A stretch of DNA of 64,000 nucleotides from Vibrio algarum (GCF_028204155.1 NZ_JAQLOI010000001.1:558001-622000); one strand, 5' to 3'. Shown: positions 35,241-45,126, counted from the stretch's first letter. A program made the numbers and translations. The notes: generated from the letters alone by a model not told the origin.

Positions 35241-36166
35241 TTAATAGCCCTTGTTAAAATCGATAGTATGTAAAAGTGAAAACCCATCCCGCCACCTTAA
35301 ATAATTGTCTTTAAAAATTTCAAATACTTGCTCAGGAAAACTACACGCTGCCACATGAGGTGTAACCGTGACCTTGGGGTTGAGCCAATAAGGACAATCT
35401 TCAGATATTGGCTCATTGATAAATACGTCTAAGAAAGCATGACGTATATTATCCATTTTAAGAGCGTCAAGTAGACTTTCCGTATCAACGGAGTTACCTC
35501 GACCGACGTTAAAAAACAGCGCACCTCTACACGACGAAAAAAATCTTTGATCGAATATACCTGCTGTTTGTTCTGTATTTGGCAATGTAGAAACAATAAT
35601 ATCAATATTACTTAAAAGATCGTGGATCTGTTCAATATGGACAATCTCAACAAATGCAGAATCTTTGGGAGGGATCCCAGTGCGATTGACTCCAATAGTA
35701 TGTAACCCAAATACTGAGGCAGATTGAGCCAAGTGGTTGCCTATGGCTCCGGTTCCTAAAATTAACAATTTTTCCCCGAAACTGTGTGGTATTTATGAGG
35801 AAGCCATTGCCTATTAGACTGTTGTATTTGATAGGTGTTGAAATGCCGAAAGTGCGATATAGCATACCCTAAAACATATTCAGAGATTTGTTGACCGAAA
35901 ATGCCTTTTACATTGGTGAGTTGATAATCTTTACGAAGATTAGGTGCTATTAGTGTGTCAACGCCCGCATAAGCGGATTGCATCCATTCAAGGTTTGAGA
36001 ACTCGTCGATAATTGCCGAGACTAATGGTGGCGAACCTAAAAGAATATTGGCTTCACTGTTGTCGTCAGTAATGACTAAATCAGGTAATTCAGCCTGATT
36101 CAGCATTTCAACGTATTCATGGTTATATTCAGTAATAATTTTGACTTTGTTTATAAAATTATCCAT
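35241..36166 (-). CDS. D-isomer-specific 2-hydroxyacid dehydrogenase (GhrA-like), frameshifted
   Basis: NAD(P)-dependent reductase of 2-keto acids such as glyoxylate or hydroxypyruvate; the exact substrate is unclear. The N-terminal part (36166 to about 35780) and C-terminal part (35768 to 35241) are in different frames but abut exactly. Together they give about 308 residues, the usual length. The Rossmann motif LGTGAIG opens the second part. FNVGRGNSVD carries the substrate arginine and TPHVAACSFPEQ the catalytic histidine. The break lies at a G4 run (35774-35777) or the neighbouring T3; one added base restores the frame. It occupies the place of nfi in E. coli, between hemE and yjaG. Confidence 0.8.
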
Positions 36167-36235
36167 CTGCTTTCTTTTTTCCCTTTACTTTATCAAGTAC
36201 ACTGCCGCTGATTATTTCTAAACCATAGAGCTGAT

Positions 36236-36823
36236 ATGTTACAGAATCCACTGCAAGTACGTCTCGAGAAATTTGAACCTTGGCAACAAATAACCTTTAT
36301 GGCTTGTTTGTGTGAACGTATGTATCCGAATTATGCTGTATTCTGTGAGAATACAAAATTTGCGGAAGCGCGTGTATATCGCGATATCCTAGATAGTATC
36401 TGGGAGTTGATGACGGTAAAAACGGCAAAAATTAATTTTGAACGTCAATTAGAAAAACTAGAAGAGCTTATTCCTTCGTCGGAAGAATTTGACTTCTACG
36501 GAGTCTACCCCGCTATTGATGCATGCAAAGGTTTATCACAGTTGATTCATGGTTTGCTAGATAGAGATTACTTGTTCGAAAATATGCTGTCGTTGAGCGA
36601 ATTGTCTGTTTTGACGGTTGCTCAATTGGAGGAAGCGCAAGGGTCTGAAGAAATCACAAATGAAAATCAAAAAGATAATGAAGCAGTTTGTACTGAATGG
36701 GATGTCCAATGGGCCATCTACAGACCGCTGAAAGATGCAGAGAAGCGCGATGTCGAATTGATTAAAGACTTACGTCAAGAAATCAAGGATGAAGGTATTA
36801 GTAATCTAGGTATTTCAGTTTAA
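36236..36823 (+). CDS. yjaG: YjaG family protein (DUF416)
   Basis: 195 residues, closely matching the uncharacterised E. coli YjaG: the N-terminal PLQVRLEKFEPWQQITFMAC and the internal DFYGVYPAIDACKGLSQLIH are family hallmarks. It is predicted soluble and helical. The biochemical role is unknown. The location upstream of hupA is as in E. coli, although a membrane-protein gene has been inserted between them here. Confidence 0.93.
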   Translation: MLQNPLQVRLEKFEPWQQITFMACLCERMYPNYAVFCENTKFAEARVYRDILDSIWELMTVKTAKINFERQLEKLEELIPSSEEFDFYGVYPAIDACKGLSQLIHGLLDRDYLFENMLSLSELSVLTVAQLEEAQGSEEITNENQKDNEAVCTEWDVQWAIYRPLKDAEKRDVELIKDLRQEIKDEGISNLGISV

Positions 36824-36831
36824 TCAATATT

Positions 36832-36855
36832 AAAGGAGGCGATAGCCTCCTTTTT
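36832..36855. terminator. Bidirectional terminator between yjaG and the CNNM gene
   Basis: AAAGGAGGC and GCCTCC pair around GATA, with T5 after and A3 before. The gene on each side converges on it. Confidence 0.85.
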
Positions 36856-36887
36856 ACGTATGCGGTTTAGCTATTGGCTACTAGCGC

Positions 36888-37939
36888 TTAGTCGTCATTG
36901 CTTTCTTTGACGTCGTGCAGTTTTTTCCACGTCTCCCAGCGTTGGTAAGCTAATTCTTGCATATCTGTTGTTTTGTCCGCTTCATCTACTATCTCTTCGC
37001 CCAATAAATGTTCAAAGATATCTTCAAGAGTAACAATCCCTTGAATTGTGCCATATTCATCTACAACCAAGATTAATTGTAGGCGGTTGCTCATCATGTG
37101 ATCAAACGCTTTAGGTAAAGCCGTGTTGTTAAGAAGGACATTGATTGGCCGCATAACCGCACCTAACTGCCTTTCACCTTGACCCAATTGCTGTAATTTA
37201 AACAGCTCTAATCTATGGACGAACCCTAAAATATTATCCTTTTGTTGCCCATAGATAAGCGGTCTTGAAAAAGGAATATCTTTATGTCTGTTTATAAACT
37301 CATTGATAGTGAGTTCAGCTTCTACTCTAAAGACCACTGGTCTAGGCGTCATGATTTGTGTGATAGGTACATCGTGTAATGTCAGTAGGTTGTGAAGTAT
37401 TTTTGATTCACCTTCATTAAATTCACCACTTTCTTTAGCTAACATGGCCATTGCAGACATTTCATCGCGCAATTTAGGTGGCGTGTGGCCACGTGCCAAG
37501 CGTTTGGTAATCTGTTCTGATAACCAAACAAACGGGGTTAATGCCCATACCATCCAGCCAAGCATTGTGGCTGCTATTGGAGCGAGTTGTCGCCAATATG
37601 TTGCACCGATAGTTTTTGGTACAATTTCTGATAGCAGTAATATCCCTAATGTTAGAAGCGCAGAAAATAAGCCTAACCACTGATTACCAAATACAGCGGC
37701 AGCTTGAGCACCGGCACCTGCTGCTCCAATAGTATGAGCGATGGTATTTAAAGTTAATATTGATGCTAAAGGTCGGTCAATATTATCTTTAAGTTGACTC
37801 AGTTTTGGTGCAGAGGGGTGTTTTTTTGTCTTAATTGAGCCAAGTAGCTGGGAGTAATACTCAGTAAAATGGCTTCAAGTACTGAACACACGAACGAAAC
37901 ACCGATGGCAATAGTGATATATATAGTAAGTAAAAACAT
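36888..37939 (-). CDS. CNNM/CorC-HlyC family membrane protein (DUF21 plus CBS pair), frameshifted at A7
   Basis: The family is linked to Mg or Co ion transport, but this member's substrate is unknown. From the ATG at 37939, 46 residues (starting MFLLTIYITIAIGVSFVCS) belong to the DUF21 membrane domain. The frame then breaks at an A7 run (37827-37821). The -1 frame continues the domain (ASILTLNTIAHTIGA, LSEIVPKTIGATYWRQ) into a CBS pair with PITQIMTPRPVVF and EYGTIQGIVTLEDIFEHLLG. One extra A gives about 350 residues, a normal length. The run reads A-AAA-AAC in the zero frame, also a slippery heptamer. It is not in this position in E. coli, so it is probably a Vibrio-lineage insertion. Confidence 0.85.
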
Positions 37940-38207
37940 GCGTTTTTAAGAAAATTCCTATGTGGTTTATTAATAAATCAAAATGATTTATATACAATAT
38001 ATAAGGCTTACATACTGTATTTACTAGTGTTACTGCGTAGCAATTAACGTTTTTGGCATGTGAAAGTGTATCAAATTGTGAGTTATTACTCATAATCAGC
38101 TTAAACTTTCGTCATTTAAGGAAAAGTTCATCGACAAACCTTTGCCAGACGGGGGCTTTATGCATTACAGTGGTTCGGATTCGATAACACATAAGAAGGG
38201 AAACCTA

Positions 38208-38480
38208 ATGAACAAGACCCAATTAATCGACTTTATCGCTGAAAAAGCGGATCTATCTAAAGCTCAAGCTAAATCTGCTCTTGAAGCAACTCTAAGTAGT
38301 GTTACTGATACACTAAAAGAGGGTGACCAAGTTCAACTAATTGGTTTTGGTACATTCAAAGTAAATCACCGAGCAGCACGTACTGGTCGTAATCCAAAGA
38401 CTGGTGAAGAGATTCAAATTGCTGCGGCTAATGTACCTGCATTTGTAGCTGGTAAAGCACTGAAAGAATCAGTGAAGTAA
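38208..38480 (+). CDS. hupA: DNA-binding protein HU-alpha
   Basis: Abundant nucleoid protein that bends and compacts DNA. 90 residues from the ATG at 38208, with GAAGGG 10 bp upstream. MNKTQLIDFIAEKADLSKAQ is the family N-terminus, and the DNA-arm region GRNPKTGEEIQIAAANVPAF is intact. The frame is open for 22 codons upstream, but that part is unlike HU. The 268 bp from 37940 to 38207 hold no other gene and should contain its promoter; TTGCCA at 38140-38145 is one possible -35 box. Confidence 0.97.
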   Translation: MNKTQLIDFIAEKADLSKAQAKSALEATLSSVTDTLKEGDQVQLIGFGTFKVNHRAARTGRNPKTGEEIQIAAANVPAFVAGKALKESVK

Positions 38481-38486
38481 TATAAT

Positions 38487-38513
38487 TGACACCGAGCCAA
38501 GTGCTCGGTGTCA
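38487..38513 (+). terminator. Hairpin between hupA and the DUF1481 gene
   Basis: TGACACCGAGC and GCTCGGTGTCA form a perfect 11-bp stem around CAAGT. The U tract is poor (TACTTAT), so it may terminate weakly or protect the hupA 3' end. It lies only 15 bp before the next start. Confidence 0.6.
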
Positions 38514-38527
38514 TACTTATATCCTCT

Positions 38528-39226
38528 ATGAAAAATTATTTTATAGCGCCTCTATTCTCCGCATTTCTTTTGGGTTGTTCATCTAGCCCAACGACAAATA
38601 ATACCGACATTTTCAATACTATCACTGGTGGTCAATCCGCGGGTGATGCCACAAGTTTCTATTGGTATACCGAGCGCTTAGACCTTCCTTTCTCCGCATC
38701 CGATTATGTCGCCTCAGGTGACTATGGCTGGTATAAGTCAGACTATCGTTGGAGAAAAAGTATTATTAAGGAAATAGTTCGAGAAGGAGTGCAAAGACAA
38801 GCTTCGATGGATCTTGTTCCTTATCGTATACACTTGCGCTTTGACAACACTGGTGAGGCGGTTTACCAACAATATAGGCTTGATGGTAAGGTGCTTCCTT
38901 TAAGAACCGGTCAGATACAAATGCTTTTGAATGAAGCAGAATCGATTCAGGTCGTAACAAAACAACAAGATAGTAAAGGCTCTGAACTGATTCAAGGGTA
39001 TTGGGATGGCGAGGTATTTAACCGCTGCGATGGAAATAAATTCGAAAAAATAGAATTCAATCAAACGTTACCCACTTTTGTCATTAATCGACTTGCAAAC
39101 CTAGACAGCTATGCTGCGTTTGTAGGTGCGACCCCTATTAACAAGATAGTAGTGAATGACCTATTAATGTTAGAAGATGAGAGTTTTGATTGTGTTGAAA
39201 GACCGATACTTATTAAAGATGAGTAG
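38528..39226 (+). CDS. DUF1481 lipoprotein (YjaH-like)
   Basis: 232 residues from the ATG at 38528. A short signal peptide ends in the lipobox LLGC, so the protein is predicted to be a lipoprotein anchored through Cys 18. The start is chosen because the 14 upstream in-frame codons would bury the signal peptide. The body has an aromatic-rich segment (FYWYTERLDLPFSASDYV). The E. coli homologue YjaH lies in the same place after hupA. Its function is unknown. Confidence 0.85.
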   Translation: MKNYFIAPLFSAFLLGCSSSPTTNNTDIFNTITGGQSAGDATSFYWYTERLDLPFSASDYVASGDYGWYKSDYRWRKSIIKEIVREGVQRQASMDLVPYRIHLRFDNTGEAVYQQYRLDGKVLPLRTGQIQMLLNEAESIQVVTKQQDSKGSELIQGYWDGEVFNRCDGNKFEKIEFNQTLPTFVINRLANLDSYAAFVGATPINKIVVNDLLMLEDESFDCVERPILIKDE

Positions 39227-39251
39227 ATGGTTTATTTGATTATATGATTTT

Positions 39252-39277
39252 AAAAAGGCGCATAATGCGCCTTTTTT
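39252..39277. terminator. Bidirectional terminator between DUF1481 and purD
   Basis: GGCGCAT and ATGCGCC pair around one A, flanked by A5 and T6. It serves both converging genes. Confidence 0.9.
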
Positions 39278-39292
39278 GATACAGAAAGGAAA

Positions 39293-40582
39293 CTACTTTC
39301 GATTTTCTCTCTCTATCGCTCTGTAGCCAATATCACTACGATGGAACATACCATCCCAACTTATGCGCTTTGTAAGTTCATAGGCACGCTCTTGCGCTTC
39401 TGAGACCGTATTACCTAGTGCTGTAGCGCAAAGCACTCGACCGCCATTCGTTACAACATCGCCTTCTTTGTTACTTGTGCCAGCATGGAATACTTTTTCA
39501 CCTTCTACTTCATCTAATGAAAGCCCGGAGATAACATCTCCTTTAGCGTAATCCGCAGGGTAACCACCAGCAGCAAGTACAACCCCTATAGAAGCACGCG
39601 GATCCCAATATGATTCCGCATTCTCAAGGTTTTCATCAAGCGCATCTAAGCATAAGTCGACAAGGTCAGACTCCATACGCATCATAATTGGCTGTGTTTC
39701 TGGATCTCCAAATCGACAGTTATATTCGATAACTTTCGGTGTGCCATCTGCATCTATCATCAAGCCCGCGTAGAGAAAACCGGTATAAGGGTGACCTTCC
39801 GCATCCATACCGCGAACTGTTGGATAGATCACTTCTTCTAGAATACGTTCGTGTATTTCTGGGGTCACTACAGGTGCGGGAGAGTAAGCCCCCATACCAC
39901 CAGTATTTGGGCCAGTATCTTTGTCGCCAACACGTTTATGATCTTGGCTGGTGGCCATTGGTAGGACACTTTTACCGTCAACCATCACAATAAAGCTGGC
40001 TTCTTCGCCTTCAAGAAATTCTTCGATAACGACTCGACTGCCTGCATCACCAAAGGCATTACCTGCGAGCATATCTTTGATAGCCTCTTCAGCTTCTTCA
40101 AGTGTCATGGCAACGATAACGCCTTTACCTGCTGCTAAACCATCTGCTTTTATTACAATTGGTGCCCCTTTTTCACGAACATATTCGATAGCCGGTGTAA
40201 TTTCAGTAAAGTTTGCATACCAACCGGTAGGGATATCGTGACGAGCTAAGAAGTCTTTGGTGAATGCTTTTGAACCTTCAAGCTGTGCTGCGGCTTTAGT
40301 TGGACCAAATATAGGTAAATCAGCTGCGCGGAAAGCATCTACGACACCAAGAACCAGAGGGACTTCAGGGCCAACGATAGTCAATTCAATAGACTTTTCT
40401 TTTGCAAACGCGACTAAAGCGTCGATGTCTTCTACGGCTATGTCAACGTTCGATAGTTTTGGTTCTAGTGCTGTACCAGCATTACCAGGTGCAACATATA
40501 CCGTTGCAACGTCTGGGTTTTGCGCGGCTTTCCAGCCAAGTGCATGCTCACGACCGCCTGCACCTATGATCAATACATCCAT
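39293..40582 (-). CDS. purD: Phosphoribosylamine-glycine ligase
   Basis: ATP-dependent ligation of glycine to phosphoribosylamine, the second step of purine synthesis. 429 residues from the ATG at 40582, as in E. coli. MDVLIIGAGGREHALGWK is the true N-terminus; AAGGA lies 7 bp before it, while the 33 upstream in-frame codons look random. The ATP-grasp core has IVIKADGLAAGKGVIVA (about 139-155), and GPNTGGMGAYSPAPV follows. purH is upstream on the same strand. Confidence 0.97.
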   Translation of the reverse strand: MDVLIIGAGGREHALGWKAAQNPDVATVYVAPGNAGTALEPKLSNVDIAVEDIDALVAFAKEKSIELTIVGPEVPLVLGVVDAFRAADLPIFGPTKAAAQLEGSKAFTKDFLARHDIPTGWYANFTEITPAIEYVREKGAPIVIKADGLAAGKGVIVAMTLEEAEEAIKDMLAGNAFGDAGSRVVIEEFLEGEEASFIVMVDGKSVLPMATSQDHKRVGDKDTGPNTGGMGAYSPAPVVTPEIHERILEEVIYPTVRGMDAEGHPYTGFLYAGLMIDADGTPKVIEYNCRFGDPETQPIMMRMESDLVDLCLDALDENLENAESYWDPRASIGVVLAAGGYPADYAKGDVISGLSLDEVEGEKVFHAGTSNKEGDVVTNGGRVLCATALGNTVSEAQERAYELTKRISWDGMFHRSDIGYRAIERENRK

Positions 40583-40780
40583 TTTTTCAATCCTTATAGC
40601 TACGTCAGTGATGCTGCTTCTGCGTCCAAAGTGCTCATTTACTGACGTAAACGGCGTGCTTTTTCCTTGGATGAGCTTCACTGACTTGCTCTAATGCTTA
40701 AAAAACTCCCTTTTATAAAAAGGGAATCAAAAATTTCAAATCTACCGCCTAGGACAGAAAATAGAACCTAGGCGTATTAA

Positions 40781-42373
40781 TTAATGGCGGAAATGGCGCA
40801 TGCCAGTGAATATCATTGCCATACCATGCTCATCAGCAGCTTCAATTACTTCATTGTCGCGCATAGAGCCTCCTGGTTGGATGACACACTTAATTCCGGC
40901 TTCTGCTGCTGCGTCAATACCATCGCGGAATGGGAAAAATGCATCTGATGCCATCACGCTACCAGGAACTTCTAGCCCTTCGTCTGCGGCTTTTATACCC
41001 GCAATCTTAGCAGAGTAAACGCGGCTCATTTGACCAGCACCGACACCAATAGTCATATCACCTTTAGCATAAACAATGGCATTAGATTTCACATATTTTG
41101 CTACTTTCCAGCAGAACAGGGCGTCTTTTAGTTCGTCTTCTGTTGGTTGACGTTTCGATACAATTGTAAGGTCGTCTTTGGTAACCATACCTTGATCGCG
41201 GTCTTGGACTAATAGACCACCATTTACGCGCTTAACATCGAAGCCAGTTGTTTTGGTCGTCCATTCACCACACTCAAGTAAGCGAAGGTTTTTCTTGGTC
41301 GCTACAATTTCGATTGCTTCTGCAGATACGCTTGGTGCAATGATAACTTCAACAAACTGACGCTCTACAATCGCTTGCGCTGTTTCCGCATCTAGTTCTT
41401 GGTTGAAAGCAATGATGCCACCAAACGCTGATGTAGGGTCTGTTTGATATGCTCTGTTATAGGCTTCAAGAATATCCTTACCAAGCGCAACGCCACATGG
41501 GTTTGCGTGCTTAACGATAACACAAGCTGGCTCAGCAAATTCTTTAACGCACTCAAGTGCTGCATCAGTATCTGCAATATTGTTATAAGAAAGGGCTTTG
41601 CCCTGAATTTGACGAGCAGTAGAAACAGAGGCTTCTTCTGGGTTGCTTTCAACATAGAAAGCTGCGGCTTGATGGCTGTTTTCGCCATAGCGCATATCTT
41701 GTTTCTTTTCGAACTGTTGGTTAAAAGTACGAGGGAACTTCGATTCCTCGTCACCTTCTTTGTTTTCACCATAAGAAGGAACCATCGTCCCGAAATAGTT
41801 TGCGATCATACCGTCATAGGCTGCGGTGTGCTCAAATGCTGCTATTGCAAGGTCAAAACGAGTTTCTAAGGTTAGAGACTTGTCGTTTGAATCCATTTCT
41901 GCGATTACACGGTCGTAGTCAGATGCGTTAACTACAATCGCAACATCTTTGTGGTTTTTTGCAGCACTTCGAACCATTGTTGGTCCGCCGATATCGATGT
42001 TTTCAACGGCATCCGCTAATGTACAACCTTCTTTTGCTACTGTCTCTGCAAACGGATACAGGTTTACAACAACCATATCAATCGGGTCGATACCGTGTTG
42101 TTCCATTATGTCATCGTCTTGACCACGACGACCAAGTACACCACCATGAACTTTAGGGTGTAAGGTTTTTACACGACCATCCATCATTTCAGGAAAACCG
42201 GTATAATCAGAAACTTCAGTAACCGCGATACCTTGTTCAGCTAACAAGCGAGCTGTTCCTCCAGTCGATAAAATATCGACGCCACGATTAGAAAGAGCTT
42301 GAGCGAACTCAACAATACCAGTTTTGTCTGATACGCTGATAAGAGCACGGCGGATTGGGCGGGCGTTATTCAT
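40781..42373 (-). CDS. purH: Bifunctional AICAR formyltransferase / IMP cyclohydrolase
   Basis: Catalyses the last two steps to IMP. About 530 residues, as in E. coli (529). The N-terminal cyclohydrolase domain starts RRALISVSDKTGIVEFA. In the formyltransferase domain, CVIVKHANPCGVA carries the catalytic Lys-His. I start at the third ATG (42373), since NNARPIRRALISVSDK is the conserved N-terminus; 42382 and 42397 are alternatives. Operon with purD. Confidence 0.97.
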   Translation of the reverse strand: MNNARPIRRALISVSDKTGIVEFAQALSNRGVDILSTGGTARLLAEQGIAVTEVSDYTGFPEMMDGRVKTLHPKVHGGVLGRRGQDDDIMEQHGIDPIDMVVVNLYPFAETVAKEGCTLADAVENIDIGGPTMVRSAAKNHKDVAIVVNASDYDRVIAEMDSNDKSLTLETRFDLAIAAFEHTAAYDGMIANYFGTMVPSYGENKEGDEESKFPRTFNQQFEKKQDMRYGENSHQAAAFYVESNPEEASVSTARQIQGKALSYNNIADTDAALECVKEFAEPACVIVKHANPCGVALGKDILEAYNRAYQTDPTSAFGGIIAFNQELDAETAQAIVERQFVEVIIAPSVSAEAIEIVATKKNLRLLECGEWTTKTTGFDVKRVNGGLLVQDRDQGMVTKDDLTIVSKRQPTEDELKDALFCWKVAKYVKSNAIVYAKGDMTIGVGAGQMSRVYSAKIAGIKAADEGLEVPGSVMASDAFFPFRDGIDAAAEAGIKCVIQPGGSMRDNEVIEAADEHGMAMIFTGMRHFRH

Positions 42374-42570
42374 TGCTTCCATTTTCCTCGAATTCACAGA
42401 AATAATTTTAAGGGATATGCTTATGCCTATCGTTCGTGATAGGTATAAAGATATTTACCAAAAATGAAGGCGTTTCTACTTCCTTTAGAAAGTGGGGCAT
42501 TTTTGGTAAAGACCTTTGTAGAATAAGCAGTTTCTTGCTCAGATAAAAGCTCTGTGTTTTGATGGCGCGT

Positions 42571-42603
42571 ATTCTACCCAATTTGTGCCGAAAATGCTCG
42601 CGC
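42571..42603 (-). promoter_or_regulatory. Candidate purHD promoter with PurR-like operator
   Basis: On the minus strand, TAGAAT (42576-42571) forms a -10 box. A 16-bp element GCGCGAGCATTTTCGG (42603-42588) overlaps the -35 area and resembles the E. coli purHD PurR box (11 of 16 from memory). The match is suggestive only. 42398-42670 holds no gene; an inverted repeat CCTATC/GATAGG lies at about 42424-42443. Confidence 0.35.
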
Positions 42604-42670
42604 AATCGATTGGCTTCACATAATTAATTAAAAGTGGCTTGTTTTTTAAACAGAAAAGGTAAGGGTAAAA

Positions 42671-43069
42671 ATGTACTTAATTGGAGAGTTGGCAAAAATA
42701 AGTGGAGTTACAACCGATACTCTTCGATTTTACGAAAAAAACGGCCTTATTCAACCAACTGGTCGCAGCGATTCTGGTTATCGTATTTATTCTGATAACA
42801 GCCTTGAGCAAGTTAAGTTTGTTCTGAATTCGAAGCGGTTAGGGTTGAGTCTTGATGAAATTAAAGAGTTGTTAGACATTCGCCTTGAAGCGACTCAACA
42901 CAGCTGTGCTGAAGTAAAAGGTATTACGTCGGCGAAATTATTGCTGATTGACGAAAAAATCAAAGAACTAACAAAAATTCGTAACGCACTAAAAAAGATT
43001 AATGATGCTTGTTGTGGGCATAGCGATGATGACGCAAGTCACTGTTCTATTTTGGAGGCATTGAAGTAA
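42671..43069 (+). CDS. zntR: Zn(II)-responsive MerR-family regulator
   Basis: MerR-type activator that senses zinc (and related ions) and turns on an exporter such as ZntA. 132 residues. Winged helix-turn-helix (1-70) with IGELAKISGVTTDTLRFYEK. The metal-binding set is Cys 79, Cys 114-Cys 115, His 124 and Cys 125, close to the Cys 79, 114, 115 and 124 pattern of E. coli ZntR. This separates it from the copper regulator CueR. zntA is not beside it here. Confidence 0.88.
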   Translation: MYLIGELAKISGVTTDTLRFYEKNGLIQPTGRSDSGYRIYSDNSLEQVKFVLNSKRLGLSLDEIKELLDIRLEATQHSCAEVKGITSAKLLLIDEKIKELTKIRNALKKINDACCGHSDDDASHCSILEALK

Positions 43070-43101
43070 TGAACGAAGTGGAAGGTTAGCCCTGCATAGT
43101 A

Positions 43102-43134
43102 AAAGCTCAAGCAAATTAAATTGCTTGGGCTTTA
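43102..43134. terminator. Bidirectional terminator between zntR and the RCC1-lipoprotein gene
   Basis: AAAGCTCAAGCAA (43102-43114) and TTGCTTGGGCTTT (43121-43133) form a long stem with a 6-nt loop. Both flanking genes converge on it. Confidence 0.8.
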
Positions 43135-43161
43135 AGTCGGGTAGCTTAGTTTGCGACAGAA

Positions 43162-45126
43162 TTAAGGGTTAAGCTTCATCCAGCTGTCTACTCTTCCGTC
43201 ATAGTTATAATCGCCAGACTTATCGTCTTTCTCTAATGTTTGAGTAATTAGCACCCCTGTCGACTGGTCAATGACCTGCGAATCAATTCTTAATGGGTTT
43301 CTTCCCATGTTTATCTCATCACCATCAGAGACACCGTCACCATCAGTGTCATCATTCGCAACATCTAGACAAGGTTGAAAAAACACCCCTTTAGGTGCTG
43401 ACATATTATCGATACACGTCTGCATTTCGTATTCATCTGTTAAGCCGTCACCATCACGGTCGAAGTCTGCTGGTTTTGTTGTAAAAACAAGAGTATCAAG
43501 CTCGTCTTTAACTACTGACGAGTCGCCGCCGAACGTTTCACTTCCCCATGTAACCAGAGTACCGTCAGACTTTAGCGCTGTGGCTCCTCCATTAAGGCCA
43601 ACATGTACAGATACAATATCGGTTAAATCATTTTTAACGCTTGATGAATCACCACCGTTTGATGGGTCGCCCCAAGTCGCCACTGTACCGTCAGATTTCA
43701 ATGCTGAGAACGTATAAAAACCACTTAGTATTGATACCACATCAGTCAAGTCGTCTTTAACACTAGACGAATCACCACCGTATAACCAATGACCCCAAGT
43801 CACGACAGTGCCGTCAGACTTTAGCGCTGCGAACGCACTACTCGTACTTGATATTGATATAACATCAGTTAAGTCATTTTTAACGCTTGATGAGTCACCG
43901 CCGGCAGACGAGTCGCCCCAAGTCACGACAGTGCCGTCAGATTTTAGCGCCGCGAATGCACTGGTATCGCCATATACAGATACAATATCAGTTAAATCAT
44001 TTTTAACGCTTGACGAGTCAGCAATAGTACTATCGCCCCAAGTCACGACAGTGCCGTCAGATTTCAGTGCTGCGAATGCACGATTAATATTATATAAAGA
44101 GACAATATCGACTAAGTTGTCTTTAACGCTTGACGAATCACCACCGTGAGATGTAAGGCCCCAAGTCACGACAGTGCCGTCAGATTTTAGCGCAGCAATC
44201 GCATAATAATTACTGGATATTGATACCACATCAGTCAAGTTATCTTTAACGCTTGACGAGTCAGCAATAGCACTATCGCCCCACGTCACCACTGTGCCGT
44301 CAGATTTTAGTGCTGAGAATCCATGAAGGTGACCATATATAGAGACAATATCGGTTAAATCATCTTTAACACTTGACGAATCACCACCGTAAGATGTGAG
44401 GCCCCAAGTCACGACAGTGCCGTCAGATTTTAGCGCGGCATATGCCAGTAGTGAACTTGATATTGAGACTACATCGACTAAGTCATCCTTAACCTCTGAT
44501 GAGTCAGCAATATAACTATCGCCCCACGTCACCACTGTGCCGTCAGATTTTAGTGCTGCAAACGTAGGGCCACCACTTGTTATTGAGACCACATCGACTA
44601 AGTCATCCTTAACCTCTGATGAGTCACCACCACCATAGTCATCCCCCCACGAGATCACTCTTCCGTCAGAAGTTAGTGCGGCGAATGCAGAGTCATTACT
44701 ATATATCTTCTTTATGCGAAGTATCGGTTGACGAATAGTTAGCTCAACAGATTCAATGAAGGTTACACCATTCATTGTCCCTGTTGCGGTGATGGTTGCC
44801 GTACCCGGAGATACGCCTGTAGCCATACCACTGGCGTTATCTATAGTCGCTATAGTGATATCAGAGCTAGACCAAGAAAGTTCAGGAGCCGTCGTTAAAT
44901 CCACAATGGAGTTATCGGATAGTACGGCTGTTGCGATGTACGCTTGAGTCGTATTGACCAAAATATTAGTTAAAGTAGGCGTGACCTGAAGATCTGTAAT
45001 AACGACACTTTCTATATCAGGGTTATTCAAAAGGTCACCTGATTCCCCCACAATACCATTATCTCCATTACAAGCCGCAAGCATCAACGACATTAAAAAT
45101 AAGCACATAAGTGTTAAAAAATTCAT
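43162..45126 (-). CDS. Surface lipoprotein with Ig-like domain, ten RCC1-like repeats and Ca-binding type-3 repeats
   Basis: 654 residues. A signal peptide ends in the lipobox LAAC (Cys 19). Residues about 42-131 form a bacterial Ig-like (Big_2) domain, with WSSSDITIATIDNASGMATG. Residues 147-550 are ten repeats of 40-41 residues, each with a core like ALKSDGTVVTWGDS and then SSSVKDDLTDVVSI, as in bacterial RCC1-type beta-propellers. The tail has two calcium-type motifs (DRDGDGLTDEYE and DTDGDGVSDGDE), as in thrombospondin type-3 repeats. It is therefore probably an exposed outer-membrane lipoprotein; its function is unknown. The start overlaps the stop of the upstream barrel gene (ATGA), so the two are translationally coupled. 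Confidence 0.85.
   Translation of the reverse strand: MNFLTLMCLFLMSLMLAACNGDNGIVGESGDLLNNPDIESVVITDLQVTPTLTNILVNTTQAYIATAVLSDNSIVDLTTAPELSWSSSDITIATIDNASGMATGVSPGTATITATGTMNGVTFIESVELTIRQPILRIKKIYSNDSAFAALTSDGRVISWGDDYGGGDSSEVKDDLVDVVSITSGGPTFAALKSDGTVVTWGDSYIADSSEVKDDLVDVVSISSSLLAYAALKSDGTVVTWGLTSYGGDSSSVKDDLTDIVSIYGHLHGFSALKSDGTVVTWGDSAIADSSSVKDNLTDVVSISSNYYAIAALKSDGTVVTWGLTSHGGDSSSVKDNLVDIVSLYNINRAFAALKSDGTVVTWGDSTIADSSSVKNDLTDIVSVYGDTSAFAALKSDGTVVTWGDSSAGGDSSSVKNDLTDVISISSTSSAFAALKSDGTVVTWGHWLYGGDSSSVKDDLTDVVSILSGFYTFSALKSDGTVATWGDPSNGGDSSSVKNDLTDIVSVHVGLNGGATALKSDGTLVTWGSETFGGDSSVVKDELDTLVFTTKPADFDRDGDGLTDEYEMQTCIDNMSAPKGVFFQPCLDVANDDTDGDGVSDGDEINMGRNPLRIDSQVIDQSTGVLITQTLEKDDKSGDYNYDGRVDSWMKLNP
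43480..44688 (-). repeat. Ten tandem 120-123-bp coding repeats (RCC1-like)
   Basis: This is the DNA of the ten protein repeats. Neighbouring units share long blocks (for example the segment encoding KSDGTVVTWG), so units can expand or contract by slippage. Two sub-types alternate in part, one with GGDSS and one with IADSS before the SVKDDL segment. Confidence 0.8.

Noticed and set aside
35765..35785. Programmed frameshift in the 2-hydroxyacid dehydrogenase
   Set aside because: No heptamer of the slippery type is in the right frame; a lost G or T explains the break better.
43480..44688. Regular repeats that might be a CRISPR array
   Set aside because: The period is 120-123 bp, the units code for protein in one open frame, and there are no short repeat-spacer units.
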